From contig NZ_CP042823.1 in assembly GCF_008000895.1 (NCBI RefSeq), positions 3,562,001-3,626,000 of the forward strand: a stretch of DNA of 64,000 bases, read 5' to 3'. The DNA comes from Methylobacterium sp. WL1 (GTDB taxonomy: Bacteria; Pseudomonadota; Alphaproteobacteria; Rhizobiales; Beijerinckiaceae). Shown piece by piece: positions 53,985 to 63,557 of this stretch (positions are counted from its first letter, which is position 1; each line of letters begins with the position of its first letter). The notes under the pieces are model-generated. The model saw only the letters and a list, made by a program, of their open reading frames with translations, was not told the DNA's origin and ran no database searches. The translations under genes were made by a program, and so were the position numbers.

Positions 53985-55157
53985 ATGACGAATCCGGTCC
54001 AGACCCTGACCAGGTCGGTCACCGTCAACGACAACCCGTTCATGAAGCCGGTGGAGTGGCTGAGCTTGGCTCTGCTCGCCGGGGTGATCCTGGTGGTCCT
54101 GCCGCTGGCCCTCGACGGGTTCCGCCTCAACCTCGTCGGCAAGTACCTCACCTACGCCTTCGTGGCCCTCGGGCTGGTGATCTGCTGGGGCTATGCCGGT
54201 ATCTTGTCCTTAGGCCAGGGCGTCTTCTTTGGCTTGGGCGGGTACTGCATGGCGATGTACCTGAAGCTGGAAGCATCAAGCGTCGCGAATACGAAAATCC
54301 AATCGACGCCGGGTATCCCGGACTTCATGGACTGGAACCAGATCACCGCCCTCCCCTGGTTCTGGCAGCCGTTCAAAAGCCTGCCGCTGACCGTGATCCT
54401 GGTGGTGGCGGTCCCGGTCCTGTTCGCGCTGGTCATCTCCTACGCGATGTTCAAGCGCCGGGTCGGCGGCACCTACTTCGCGATCATCACCCAGGCCATC
54501 GCCGCGATCCTGACGATCCTGATCGTCGGCCAGCAGGGCTACACCGGCGGCATCAACGGCATCACCGACCTGCGCACCCTTCATGGCTGGGACATCCGCA
54601 CCGACCACGCCAAGGTGATCCTGTACTTCGTCAACGGCGGCCTGCTGCTCGCCTGCATCCTGGCGGCGCAGTACGTGAAGAAATCGAAGCTCGGCCGCAT
54701 CCTGGTCGCCATGCGCGACAAGGAGGACCGGGTCCGGTTCTCCGGCTACTCGGTGGCGGGCTTCAAGGTCTTCGCCTTCTGCCTGGCGGCCGGCTTCGCG
54801 GCGATCGGCGGGGCGATGTTCACCCTGCAGGTCGGGTTCATGTCGCCGTCCTTCGTCGGCATCGTGCCGTCGATCGAGATGGTGATCTACGCCGCGGTCG
54901 GCGGGCGCCTGTCCCTGTTCGGCGCGGTCTGGGGCACGCTGCTGGTGAACTGGGCCAAGACCAGCTTCTCCGAGAGCTTCCCCGACCTCTGGCTGTTCGG
55001 TCTCGGCGCCCTGTTCATCGCAGTGGTGCTCGCCTTCCCGAACGGTCTGGCCGGCATCTGGCGCGAGCAGATCGAGCCCCGCCTGACCCGGAGGGTGAAG
55101 GGCCTGCGCCCGCCCGAGACCACCATCGTCCCGCCCCACGGCGCTCCGGCCGAGTGA
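53985..55157 (+). CDS. urtC: Amide/urea ABC transporter permease 2 (UrtC-like)
   Basis: This 390-residue protein of the LivM/UrtC family has about nine membrane helices and motifs ICWGYAGILSLGQGVFFGLG and GGAMFTLQVGFMSP. Together with UrtB it forms the membrane channel. An internal polar loop (residues near 90-120) is as usual for UrtC. ATG 53985 is chosen because GAGG at 53971-53974 precedes it; TTG 53976 is an alternative. Confidence 0.9.
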   Translation: MTNPVQTLTRSVTVNDNPFMKPVEWLSLALLAGVILVVLPLALDGFRLNLVGKYLTYAFVALGLVICWGYAGILSLGQGVFFGLGGYCMAMYLKLEASSVANTKIQSTPGIPDFMDWNQITALPWFWQPFKSLPLTVILVVAVPVLFALVISYAMFKRRVGGTYFAIITQAIAAILTILIVGQQGYTGGINGITDLRTLHGWDIRTDHAKVILYFVNGGLLLACILAAQYVKKSKLGRILVAMRDKEDRVRFSGYSVAGFKVFAFCLAAGFAAIGGAMFTLQVGFMSPSFVGIVPSIEMVIYAAVGGRLSLFGAVWGTLLVNWAKTSFSESFPDLWLFGLGALFIAVVLAFPNGLAGIWREQIEPRLTRRVKGLRPPETTIVPPHGAPAE

Positions 55158-55164
55158 GGATGTC

Positions 55165-55950
55165 ATGAACGCCGCGATCCTCTCCTCCCCCGTGGTCGGC
55201 GCCGACGCGGCGCCGCCCGAATACCTCCTCGCCGTCGAGGCGCTGACCGTCTCGTTCGACGGCTTCAAGGCGGTCAACGACGTGTCGTTCTACGTCGACC
55301 CGGACGAGATCCGGGTGATCATCGGCCCGAACGGCGCCGGCAAGACCACGGTGCTCGACCTGATCTGCGGGCGCACCCGGGCCAGCGCCGGATCGATCAA
55401 GTACAAGGGCCAGGAGCTGACCAAGCTCACCGAGAGCGCGATCGTGCAGGCCGGGGTCGGCCGCAAGTTCCAGACGCCGTCGATCTACGACGACCTGACG
55501 GTGTTCGAGAACCTGGAGATCTCGTTTCCCCGCGGGCGCACGGTGTTCGGCGCCCTCACCTTCAAGCGGGACGCCGAGGTCCGCGACCGGATCCACGAGA
55601 TCGCCGAGACGATCTTCCTGAAGGACCAGCTCAAGGAGCGGGCCGAGTTCCTGAGCCACGGCCAGAAGCAGTGGCTCGAGATCGGCATGCTGCTGATTCA
55701 AGATCCGGAACTGCTGATGCTCGACGAGCCGGTGGCCGGGATGAGCGTCGGCGAGCGGATCAAGACCGCCGAGCTGCTCAACCAGATCATCAAGGGCCGC
55801 TCGGTCCTGGTGATCGAGCACGACATGAAGTTCGTCGAGGACATCGCCCACCGGGTGACCGTGCTGCACCAGGGCAAGGTGCTGTCCGAAGGCTCGATGG
55901 AGCGGGTCAAGAACGACCCGAAGGTCATCGAAGTGTATCTGGGACATTGA
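55165..55950 (+). CDS. urtD: Amide/urea ABC transporter ATPase 1 (UrtD-like)
   Basis: This 261-residue ABC ATPase of the LivG/UrtD family has Walker A IGPNGAGKTTVLDLI, signature FLSHGQKQWLEIGMLL and Walker B LLMLDEPVAGMS. The signature HGQKQ in place of LSGGQ is typical of UrtD. It powers uptake with the second ATPase that follows two bases later. Confidence 0.92.
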   Translation: MNAAILSSPVVGADAAPPEYLLAVEALTVSFDGFKAVNDVSFYVDPDEIRVIIGPNGAGKTTVLDLICGRTRASAGSIKYKGQELTKLTESAIVQAGVGRKFQTPSIYDDLTVFENLEISFPRGRTVFGALTFKRDAEVRDRIHEIAETIFLKDQLKERAEFLSHGQKQWLEIGMLLIQDPELLMLDEPVAGMSVGERIKTAELLNQIIKGRSVLVIEHDMKFVEDIAHRVTVLHQGKVLSEGSMERVKNDPKVIEVYLGH

Positions 55951-55952
55951 CG

Positions 55953-56717
55953 ATGGGCTCGCTCCAGACCGCACACCCGCCCCTGGTCAAGGCGCCTCCG
56001 CACGTCGCGATTCCCGATGTGGCCCCGGCCCTCGCCGTCCACGACCTTCACGCCGCCTACGGCCAGAGCGAAGTCCTGCACGGGCTGAGCTTCTCGGTGG
56101 CGCCGGGCGAGATCGTCGCCGTGATGGGCCGCAACGGCATGGGCAAGACCACCCTGATGAAGACCCTGATGGGTCTCGTGCCGGTGAAATCCGGATCGAT
56201 CCGGGTCGGCGAAACGGATGTCGTCGCACTCAAGAGCCACGCCCGGGTTGCCCAGGGCCTCGCCTACGTGCCGCAGGGCCGGATGATCTTCTCGACCATG
56301 ACGGTCCAGGAGAACATCGAGACCGGCCTGACGGTGACGGGCACCCGCAAGGTGCCGCAGGACCTCTACGACATGTTCCCGGTGCTGCTCGAAATGAAGG
56401 GCCGGCGCGGCGGCAACCTGTCGGGCGGCCAGCAGCAGCAGCTCGCCATCGCCCGCGCGCTCGCCAGCCGGCCGAAGGTTCTGCTCCTGGACGAACCCAC
56501 GGAGGGCATCCAGCCCTCGATCATCCGCGAGATGGGCCGGACCCTGAAGAAGATCCGCGACGACCGCGGCCTCTCCATCGTGGTCTCCGAGCAGGTGCTG
56601 AGCTTCGCCCTCGATGTCGCCGACCGGGTCATCGTCATGGAGAACGGCGCCATCGTGCACGAAGCACCGCGGGCCGGCATCGACGAGGCGCAGGTCGCCC
56701 GGTTCCTGTCGGTGTGA
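55953..56717 (+). CDS. urtE: Amide/urea ABC transporter ATPase 2 (UrtE-like)
   Basis: This 254-residue ABC ATPase of the LivF/UrtE family has Walker A MGRNGMGKTTLMKTL, signature NLSGGQQQQLAIARAL and Walker B LLLDEPTEGIQPSII. Residues 1-30 precede the usual start of UrtE and are an unstructured extension. It ends the transporter block; the formamidase gene begins 189 bases later after a palindrome-rich gap. Confidence 0.92.
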   Translation: MGSLQTAHPPLVKAPPHVAIPDVAPALAVHDLHAAYGQSEVLHGLSFSVAPGEIVAVMGRNGMGKTTLMKTLMGLVPVKSGSIRVGETDVVALKSHARVAQGLAYVPQGRMIFSTMTVQENIETGLTVTGTRKVPQDLYDMFPVLLEMKGRRGGNLSGGQQQQLAIARALASRPKVLLLDEPTEGIQPSIIREMGRTLKKIRDDRGLSIVVSEQVLSFALDVADRVIVMENGAIVHEAPRAGIDEAQVARFLSV

Positions 56718-56724
56718 GGCACTT

Positions 56725-56830
56725 TCCCCTCCCCCGGGGGAGGGGTCAGGGGTGGGGGCGATGCCGGATGAAACGCAACGGTACGGCCTGAACCACCCCC
56801 ACCTCCTTCCCTCCGCGCGGGGGAGAAGAG
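56725..56830 (+). repeat. GC-rich palindromes between urtE and fmdA
   Basis: CCCCTCCCCCGGGGGAGGGG near 56727-56746 is a perfect palindrome. A second C/G pair, CCTCC..GCGCGGGGGAGA, follows near 56808-56830. Both resemble the palindromes at 52966 and 58468. They may end part of the transcripts or protect them from decay. Confidence 0.7.
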
Positions 56831-56906
56831 CGCGTCGAGCGGGGAAGCTCGGCCGCGGCCGGCAAAGCAATTCGGCACTCGAGATCGCAACAGGGAGTCG
56901 CAAAAA

Positions 56907-58136
56907 ATGCCCGAGACGCTGATCAAGGTCGATCTCACGCAATCGGCCTATGACAACGACATGGTGCACAATCGGTGGCACCCCGACATCCCGATGGTCG
57001 CCACGGTCAAGCCGGGCGACGACTTCATCGTCGAGACCTACGATTGGACCGGCGGCTTCATCAAGAACAACGATTCCGCCGACGACGTGCGCGACATCGA
57101 CCTGTCGATCGTCCACTTCCTGTCCGGCCCGATCGGCGTCGAGGGCGCCGAGCCGGGCGACCTGCTGGTGGTGGACCTGCTCGACATCGGCGCCAAGCCC
57201 GAGAGCCAGTGGGGCTTCAACGGATTCTTCTCCAAGAAGAACGGCGGCGGCTTCCTGGACGAGCACTTCCCCCAGGCGCAGAAGTCGATCTGGGACTTCG
57301 AGGGCCTGTTCACCAAGTCCCGCCACGTGCCGGGCGTTCGCTTCCCCGGGCTGATCCATCCCGGGCTGATCGGCTGCCTACCCGATCCGAAGATGCTGGA
57401 GACCTGGAACACCCGGGAGAAGGCGCTCTACGACACCAACCCGGAGCGCGTGCCGGCGCTCGCCACCCTGCCCTTCGGCCCGACCGCCCATATGGGCCGG
57501 CTGAAGGGCGAGGCGAAGGACGCGGCCGCCGCCACGGGCGCCCGTACGGTCCCGCCCCGGGAGCACGGTGGCAATTGCGACATCAAGGATCTCTCGCGCG
57601 GCTCTAAGATCTACTTCCCGGTCTACGTGCCGGGCGCCGGCCTCTCGATGGGCGACCTGCATTTCAGCCAGGGCGACGGCGAGATCACCTTCTGCGGCGC
57701 CATCGAGATGGCCGGCTGGGTGCATCTCAAGGTCGAGCTGATCAAGGACGGCATGGCCAAGTACGGGATCCGGAACCCGATCTTCAAGCCGTCGCCGATC
57801 ACGCCGAAATACGACGACCACCTGATCTTCGAGGGCATCTCCGTCGACGAGCACGGCGGCCAGCATTATTTGGATGTTCACATCGCCTATCGCCAGGCCT
57901 GCCTCAACGCGATCGAGTACCTCAAGAAGTTCGGCTACTCGGGCGCACAGGCCTACTCGATCCTCGGCACGGCACCGGTCCAGGGGCACATCTCCGGGGT
58001 CGTCGATATCCCGAACGCCTGCGCGACCCTGTGGATTCCGACCAAGATCTTCGAGTTCGACATCAATCCCGGTGCCGACGGGCCGACGAAGTTCCTAGAC
58101 GGCTCGATCCAGATGCCGCTCTCGCCGGATCTCTGA
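56907..58136 (+). CDS. fmdA: Formamidase FmdA
   Basis: This 409-residue enzyme of the acetamidase/formamidase (FmdA/AmdA) family hydrolyses formamide to formate and ammonium, and some relatives act on acetamide. It begins [21 protein letters not shown] and carries [46 protein letters not shown] and the later [14 protein letters not shown] segment [10 protein letters not shown]. The length matches FmdA of Methylophilus (about 407). It is a cytosolic enzyme supplied by the preceding transporter. Confidence 0.93.
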   Translation: MPETLIKVDLTQSAYDNDMVHNRWHPDIPMVATVKPGDDFIVETYDWTGGFIKNNDSADDVRDIDLSIVHFLSGPIGVEGAEPGDLLVVDLLDIGAKPESQWGFNGFFSKKNGGGFLDEHFPQAQKSIWDFEGLFTKSRHVPGVRFPGLIHPGLIGCLPDPKMLETWNTREKALYDTNPERVPALATLPFGPTAHMGRLKGEAKDAAAATGARTVPPREHGGNCDIKDLSRGSKIYFPVYVPGAGLSMGDLHFSQGDGEITFCGAIEMAGWVHLKVELIKDGMAKYGIRNPIFKPSPITPKYDDHLIFEGISVDEHGGQHYLDVHIAYRQACLNAIEYLKKFGYSGAQAYSILGTAPVQGHISGVVDIPNACATLWIPTKIFEFDINPGADGPTKFLDGSIQMPLSPDL

Positions 58137-58138
58137 TC

Positions 58139-58456
58139 ATGCCGGTCTACGAATACGCCTGCGCGGCCTGCGGGCCGTTCACCGCCATGCGGCCGATGGC
58201 GGAGTTCAAGGATCCGCACGCCTGCCCGGATTGCGGGGAAGCCTGCGGCCGGGCCTTCCTCACCGCGCCGCGGATCTCCGGCATGGATGCGGGGCTCAAG
58301 GCGGCCCACGCCACCAACGAGCGCAGCCGCCACGCGCCGCGGCGCTCGTCGGGCCACGGCGCCGGCTGCGGCTGCTGCACTCCGAAGAAGACGGCCTCGG
58401 CCCGCGCCGCGGCCAAGAGTTTTCCGTCCGCGCGCCCCTGGATGATCAGCCACTGA
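58139..58456 (+). CDS. fmdB: FmdB-type zinc-ribbon protein
   Basis: This 105-residue protein begins [14 protein letters not shown] and has a zinc ribbon with Cys8, Cys11, Cys29 and Cys32. The C-terminal half is basic, with a GCGCC patch. FmdB proteins accompany formamidase genes and are proposed to regulate them. It starts two bases after the fmdA stop, so the two are translationally coupled. Confidence 0.9.
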   Translation: MPVYEYACAACGPFTAMRPMAEFKDPHACPDCGEACGRAFLTAPRISGMDAGLKAAHATNERSRHAPRRSSGHGAGCGCCTPKKTASARAAAKSFPSARPWMISH

Positions 58457-58467
58457 ACCACCGACGA

Positions 58468-58495
58468 CCCTCTCCCCCTGTGCGGGGGAGGGAAA
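58468..58495 (+). repeat. GC-rich palindrome between fmdB and amiE
   Basis: CCCTCTCCCCCTGTGCGGGGGAGGG forms a strong hairpin (TCCCCC/GGGGGA core). It is the third such element in the operon and lies just after fmdB. Confidence 0.7.
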
Positions 58496-58536
58496 CGGCG
58501 CACCTCGCCGCAACCATCATCGGAGGAACCCACGCC

Positions 58537-59592
58537 ATGATGCACGGAGACATCTCGTCCAGCCAGGACAGCGTCGGCGTCGCCGTCGTGAACTACAAGA
58601 TGCCCCGCCTTCATACCCGCGCCGAGGTGCTGGAGAACGCGAAGGCGATCGGCAAGATGATCGTCGGCATGAAGACCGGCCTGCCCGGGCTCGACCTCGT
58701 GATCTTCCCCGAATACTCGACCCACGGCATCATGTACGACGCCGCCGAGATGTACGAGACCGCCTCGTCCGTACCGGGGGCCGAGACCGAGGTGTTCGCC
58801 GCCGCCTGCCGGGAAGCCAAGGTCTGGGGCGTGTTTTCGCTGACCGGCGAGCGCCACGAGGAACACCCGAACAAGGCCCCCTACAACACCCTGATCCTGA
58901 TGAACGACCAGGGCGAGATCGTACAGACGTACCGCAAGATCATGCCGTGGACGCCGATCGAGGGCTGGTATCCCGGCGACCGCACCTACGTCTCGGACGG
59001 GCCGAAGGGCCTCAAGATCAGCCTGATCATCTGCGACGACGGCAATTATCCCGAGATCTGGCGCGACTGCGCCATGCGGGGCGCCGAGCTGATCATCCGC
59101 TGCCAGGGCTACATGTACCCGGCGAAGGAGCAGCAGATCCTGATGTCGAAGGCGATGGCATTCGCCAACAACACCTACGTTGCGGTAGCCAATGCCGCTG
59201 GTTTCGACGGCGTCTACAGCTATTTCGGCCACTCGGCGGTCATCGGCTTCGACGGCCGCACGCTCGGCGAGTGCGGCGAGGAGGAAATGGGCATCCAGTA
59301 CGCCGCCCTGTCGAAGTTCCTGATCCGGGACTCTCGCGCCCACGGTCAGTCCGAGAACCACCTCTTCAAGCTGCTCCACCGCGGCTATACCGGCATGATC
59401 AACTCCAAGGAGAACCGGCACGGCTTGTCGGAATGCCCCTACGAGTTCTACCGGCGCTGGATCGAGGATCCCGACGGAACCCGCGACGCCGTTCGGGCCA
59501 TTACCCGGCACTCTGTCGGCACCGAGGAATGCCCGATCGCGGGCATCCCGTTCGTCGGCAAGGGCGAGGGCGCACCCGACCCGGTGCGCTGA
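58537..59592 (+). CDS. amiE: Aliphatic amidase AmiE
   Basis: This 351-residue nitrilase-superfamily enzyme hydrolyses short aliphatic amides to the acid and ammonium. The catalytic triad can be seen in Glu59 (LVIFPEYS), Lys near 134 (TYRKIMPW) and Cys near 166 ([13 protein letters not shown]), numbered as in the Pseudomonas enzyme. The start [21 protein letters not shown] is nearly that of Pseudomonas AmiE. It is a second amide hydrolase in the operon. A GGAGG ribosome site precedes ATG 58537. Confidence 0.95.
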   Translation: MMHGDISSSQDSVGVAVVNYKMPRLHTRAEVLENAKAIGKMIVGMKTGLPGLDLVIFPEYSTHGIMYDAAEMYETASSVPGAETEVFAAACREAKVWGVFSLTGERHEEHPNKAPYNTLILMNDQGEIVQTYRKIMPWTPIEGWYPGDRTYVSDGPKGLKISLIICDDGNYPEIWRDCAMRGAELIIRCQGYMYPAKEQQILMSKAMAFANNTYVAVANAAGFDGVYSYFGHSAVIGFDGRTLGECGEEEMGIQYAALSKFLIRDSRAHGQSENHLFKLLHRGYTGMINSKENRHGLSECPYEFYRRWIEDPDGTRDAVRAITRHSVGTEECPIAGIPFVGKGEGAPDPVR

Positions 59593-59619
59593 GACCACAG
59601 GAACGGATCACAGGCCCCC

Positions 59620-60189
59620 ATGGATACCACGCCCCTCGGCCCGACCGCGTTCCGCAGCCCCGCGGTGCTGCTGTCGGGCCCGGTCGACTACGACATGTAC
59701 AAGGATTTCCGCCGTCAGTTCGCCGAGGCCGGCGACCGGCAGATCGTGGTTGTCGAGCTCTCCACCCTCGGCGGCGACCCGGAGGTCGCCCGGATGATGG
59801 GCGAGGACATCCGCTACCACACCGAGATGAGCCCGGACCGGCGCTTCGTCTTCCTCGGCAAGGCCGCGATCTACTCGGCCGGCACGACCGTCATGAGCTT
59901 CTTCGCCCGGCCCAACCGCTACCTCACCCGGGGCACGCGGCTGATGATTCACGAGCGCAAGATGAACAAGCAGCTCCAGGTCCAGGGCCCGCTCACCACC
60001 TGCGTCGCCTCCGTGAAGGCGACGCTCCACGAGATCGAGTGCTCGATCGTGATCCAGAACGAGGGCTTCTCCAATCTCATCCGGGGCTCGGACGTGAGCC
60101 TCGACGAGGTGCTGGAGAAGGCGCCGGCCAATTGGTACCTCGAGGCGGAGGAGGCGCGGTCGCGGGGGCTGATCGAGGCGGTAATCTGA
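59620..60189 (+). CDS. ClpP/crotonase-fold serine protease-like protein
   Basis: This 189-residue protein of the ClpP/crotonase fold has strand VVVELSTLGGDPEVARMM, a candidate serine in IYSAGTTVMSFF and a His in LMIHERKMN. Real ClpP is larger in the handle region and has a different GxSxA setting, so this is a stand-alone ClpP-like hydrolase. It is in the same operon as amiE (27-base gap). It might protect or process the amidase or transporter; that is a guess from position. Confidence 0.75.
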   Translation: MDTTPLGPTAFRSPAVLLSGPVDYDMYKDFRRQFAEAGDRQIVVVELSTLGGDPEVARMMGEDIRYHTEMSPDRRFVFLGKAAIYSAGTTVMSFFARPNRYLTRGTRLMIHERKMNKQLQVQGPLTTCVASVKATLHEIECSIVIQNEGFSNLIRGSDVSLDEVLEKAPANWYLEAEEARSRGLIEAVI

Positions 60190-60383
60190 GGGACGTGTCG
60201 CCGACCTTGCGCTGAGGCAGAGACGCTGATCGGGGCCGCGGGACGGGTATGCTCATCGGTGTGCCCGTCACGGCCAGCACCGTCATCGCCTCGCTCGATG
60301 CGCGATGACAGCGTGGAATGCGCGATCCGTCCCGAAGCCGTACCGAACCTCGTGCGAACGCGATGCTGTAGCCGCAAGAGCGC

Positions 60384-61229
60384 TCAGCCCTCCGGGTAAT
60401 CCGCCCCCAAGCTCGTCTCGCGCCACGCCTCGATCTCCGCGATCCGCTGCTTCAGCCGGGTCGTGACCGCCTCGTAACCCCAGGCGCCTAGGACGAGGTG
60501 GCGCGGCGGGTTGTCGATTTCGGTCACCCGAATCATCGCCTCACCGGCCCGGACCGGATCGCCGGCCTGGGTGCCGCTCTTCTCCGAAGTGGCCTTCAAG
60601 CGGGCGCCTGCGGTCTCGGCGTAGTCCGGGATTGTGTTGGGGGTCTGGATCAGGGAGCGCCCGGCCCAGTCGGTGCGGAACGGGCCCGGCTCGATGCAAG
60701 TGACCCGGATGCCGAGCGGGCCGGCCTCCGCGCTGAGCGCGTCGGAGAACCCCTCCACGGCGTGCTTGGTGGCGGCGTAATAGCCCGAGGCCGGGAAGCC
60801 GACGAAGCCCGCAACCGAAGTCACGTTGAGCACGTGGCCGGAGCGCTGCGCCCGCATCACCGGCAGCACCGCCCGGGTCAGGGCGAACAGGCCGAACACG
60901 TTGGCGTCGAACTGGGCTCGGATCTTGCCCTCCTCGCCCTCCTCGACCGAGGATTGGTAGCCGTAGCCGGCGTTGTTGACCAAGACGTCGATCCGCCCGA
61001 ACGTTTGGGTCGTCTCCGCGACCGCCTGGGTGATCTGCGCCGGATCGGTGACGTCCAGGGAAAGCGCCAGGACCCGGTCCGCCGCGCCCTCCGCGAGGTC
61101 GGCGACCTTGGCCCGGTCGCGGGCCGTCACCACCGCCGGCCAGCCCCGTGCGATGACCAGCTTGGCGAGTTCCCGGCCGAAGCCGGTGGAACAGCCGGTG
61201 ATGAACCAGACCGGTTGGGTGTTCGGCAT
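60384..61229 (-). CDS. Short-chain dehydrogenase/reductase
   Basis: This 281-residue classical SDR has the cofactor motif TGCSTGFGREL near residue 11, NNAGYGYQSS, and the catalytic Tyr-x-x-x-Lys in YYAATKHAVE. It oxidises or reduces an unidentified carbonyl/alcohol. Its start lies 20 bases downstream of the cytochrome gene stop on the same strand. Confidence 0.88.
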   Translation of the reverse strand: MPNTQPVWFITGCSTGFGRELAKLVIARGWPAVVTARDRAKVADLAEGAADRVLALSLDVTDPAQITQAVAETTQTFGRIDVLVNNAGYGYQSSVEEGEEGKIRAQFDANVFGLFALTRAVLPVMRAQRSGHVLNVTSVAGFVGFPASGYYAATKHAVEGFSDALSAEAGPLGIRVTCIEPGPFRTDWAGRSLIQTPNTIPDYAETAGARLKATSEKSGTQAGDPVRAGEAMIRVTEIDNPPRHLVLGAWGYEAVTTRLKQRIAEIEAWRETSLGADYPEG

Positions 61230-61249
61230 GCTGGTGTGTCCCGTTCTGA

Positions 61250-63193
61250 TCAGGGCGTTGCCGCCGGCTCGGTCAGGGTGTCGATCGACAGCAGGTAGGC
61301 AATCAGTGTGTCCTGCTCCTGCCGCGAGACGCCGGAGCCGACATCGGCCCAATACGCGTGTCCTTCGCCGGTAACGCGTGCGATGCGCGCCGTATCCGAG
61401 GATTTGTTCGCGGCTATCACCTGAGCCCGCAAATCACGGTCGATCAGAGCACGAAGACTATTCGAAGGATCGGGAGCGATGCCGCGGTACACCGTGCCCG
61501 GAACGCCAAGCTGCGTCGCCGGATCGGGGCCGACGGCGATCCCGGAATCGTGCAGGTAAGGCGCCGTCCAGGCCAGGCCGACGATGTTCGGAACCTTGTA
61601 GCCGCCTTCGGTTCCCCCCTGACCCCAGGCGAGCTGGACTTGGGCGAGCTTGTCGCCGGCGAGCGGCACCGGAACGATCACCGGATCGGCCGGCAGCGGG
61701 AACGGCGTGTCAGTGGCGAACAGGCTGGGAGGCGAGAGCCGCGCCTCCATCTTGGCCCCGGCCCTGGCCCGGGTCGGTTCGGTGCCGATCTCCGCAATCG
61801 GGATGACGCGGTGGTTGGTCAGCGCCGGGCCCGAATGGCAGGCGCCGCAGCCGGCCTGGTCGAACACGGCGCGCCCGGCCTTTACGGCGGCGGGATCCTG
61901 CTGTGCGGCCGGCGGGCGCAGCAGGTTCTGGAACGCCGACATGGCGTTGTTGGCGTGGTTGACCGGCTCACCCGGCACCGAGGTGAACAGGCCGTTGTCC
62001 GTGACGTAGTTGGTCGCCGGATAAGTCGGCAGCACCGCGTAGCTGTTGAGCCCGGGCGAGGCCGGCGTCGGGTCGACGCTGCGCAGCACCTCCGAAGGCT
62101 TGCGTGATTCGCCGGCCGTGTACCGGAAGGACGCGGTGGCCGCGCCGCGCAGGACAATGCCGAGGTAGGTTTCCGCATCCATGCCGAACAGCCACGGCGC
62201 GGCTGCGGCAAGCTGGGTCGTATCGGAGTTGGCCGCGTGAACGTTGTTGTTCAGCGAGGACAGCCCGCCGAAGGGACCGACGGCTTCCCGTCCGCTCCAG
62301 CTGAAGGGCTCGCCGTAGGCCGAGAAGCTCGACGGGATCGAGGTCGGGTTGGTCACCCGGTCGGCCGAGGAATCGAAGCTGCCCGGCGGCCAGCTCGCGA
62401 CCTGAACCTTGGTGGCGGCCTCGACGGTCTCGGCATCCGGCAGGGCCGGGCCGGCTCCGGCCGAGCCCGCCTGCGGGGGATCGGCCTGGTTCACGCTGGC
62501 ATGCATGAAGTAGGCGGACGAGTTCTTGGCCAGCGCCATCAGCAGCCCGGCATTGAGGTCGGTGTTGGGCGCCCCCTCGACGACCTTGCCGGTGCCGGGA
62601 TCGACCGCGGCATGGCAGAGCGCGCAGGTGATGCCCATGCGCAGATGGCCCTGGTCCGAGAAGGTCTTGATCCCGATGATGAACGCGCCGCCCTTCGGCA
62701 CGTCGAGCCCGGTCGGGACCAGCTCGCCCTTGCGGTAGTTGCGGTCGCCGACGCGCATATCTCGCGCCATGGCGACCTGCAGGTTCGTGGTGCCCTGCCC
62801 GCGGAGCTTGGCCACCGCCAGGGCAACCGCGGTGGGCGTCAGGCCGCCGTCGAGCATGCCCATCACGTCGGTGAGGAAGACCTCGTTGCCGAACGTCTCC
62901 TGGTAGAACGCCTGCCGCCCGCGCTCGACCATGGCGGGATCGATCGCCACGGCGCCGTTGCTGGCCGAGAGTTCCTTCCGGCCGGCCTCGGTGCCGTTGA
63001 GGCGGTCCGCCTCCGCACGCAAGACCCGGCGTCCGAGGACGTCGAAGGCGGTCTGGATCGGATAGCGATCGGGGTTGAGCAGGTCGGCCCTGTCGGGCAT
63101 CGGCGCGTAGCTGAAGCGCCCGAAACTGATCGTGACACCGGCCGCGACGGTCGCGAGCCCGGCGGTGAGGAGGATACGGCGAGGCCAACCCAT
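61250..63193 (-). CDS. Large two-haem cytochrome c / peroxidase-like protein
   Basis: This 647-residue exported protein has an N-terminal anchor or signal (RRILLTAGLATVAAG) and two c-type haem sites: CALCH near residue 190 and CGACH near 448. The C-terminal domain matches MauG/bacterial cytochrome c peroxidase-type relatives (GYKVPNIVGLAWTAPYLHDSG). The first haem domain is in a long unrelated segment. A periplasmic electron-transfer or oxidase role is inferred. It precedes the SDR gene on the same strand, perhaps as one unit. Confidence 0.85.
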   Translation of the reverse strand: MGWPRRILLTAGLATVAAGVTISFGRFSYAPMPDRADLLNPDRYPIQTAFDVLGRRVLRAEADRLNGTEAGRKELSASNGAVAIDPAMVERGRQAFYQETFGNEVFLTDVMGMLDGGLTPTAVALAVAKLRGQGTTNLQVAMARDMRVGDRNYRKGELVPTGLDVPKGGAFIIGIKTFSDQGHLRMGITCALCHAAVDPGTGKVVEGAPNTDLNAGLLMALAKNSSAYFMHASVNQADPPQAGSAGAGPALPDAETVEAATKVQVASWPPGSFDSSADRVTNPTSIPSSFSAYGEPFSWSGREAVGPFGGLSSLNNNVHAANSDTTQLAAAAPWLFGMDAETYLGIVLRGAATASFRYTAGESRKPSEVLRSVDPTPASPGLNSYAVLPTYPATNYVTDNGLFTSVPGEPVNHANNAMSAFQNLLRPPAAQQDPAAVKAGRAVFDQAGCGACHSGPALTNHRVIPIAEIGTEPTRARAGAKMEARLSPPSLFATDTPFPLPADPVIVPVPLAGDKLAQVQLAWGQGGTEGGYKVPNIVGLAWTAPYLHDSGIAVGPDPATQLGVPGTVYRGIAPDPSNSLRALIDRDLRAQVIAANKSSDTARIARVTGEGHAYWADVGSGVSRQEQDTLIAYLLSIDTLTEPAATP

Positions 63194-63368
63194 GAACGGT
63201 CTTCGATATCCGTGGCCGATCCGCCCCGCGGGTGTGCGGGGATCGGCGGCCGGCGATCAACGGGCGTCCGCAGCCGAGGTTCACCCAGGCGGGCGCGCCC
63301 GGGTGTCACGTTCTCGCCAGCGGAGGCGGCGTCAGAACCGCCCATCGGCCTGATCCGCGACGTCGCGA

Positions 63369-63557
63369 TCAACCCCGGTCGACGCTCTCCACAGGCGGCG
63401 GCCGGAAGTACGCGCCCGGCGGACGCCCGAAGGAGCGTCGGAATACGGCCGCGAAGGCGCTCGGACTGTCGTAGCCGCAATCCAGCGCGACCGAGAGGAT
63501 GGCCCGGCCCTCCGCCAGCAGCGGCAGGGCGTGGAGCATCCGGGCTTGCTGGCACCA
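63369..63557 (-). pseudogene. Truncated AraC-family regulator, C-terminal remnant
   Basis: The minus-strand frame encodes the last helix-turn-helix half of an AraC regulator: WCQQARMLHALPLLAEGRA, LSVALDCGYDSPSAFAAVF, RRSFGRPPGAYFR. Homology begins abruptly at the Trp codon (63555-63557); the first HTH helices and the sensor domain are missing. The ATG at 63578 lies beyond the break and is fortuitous. Confidence 0.75.
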
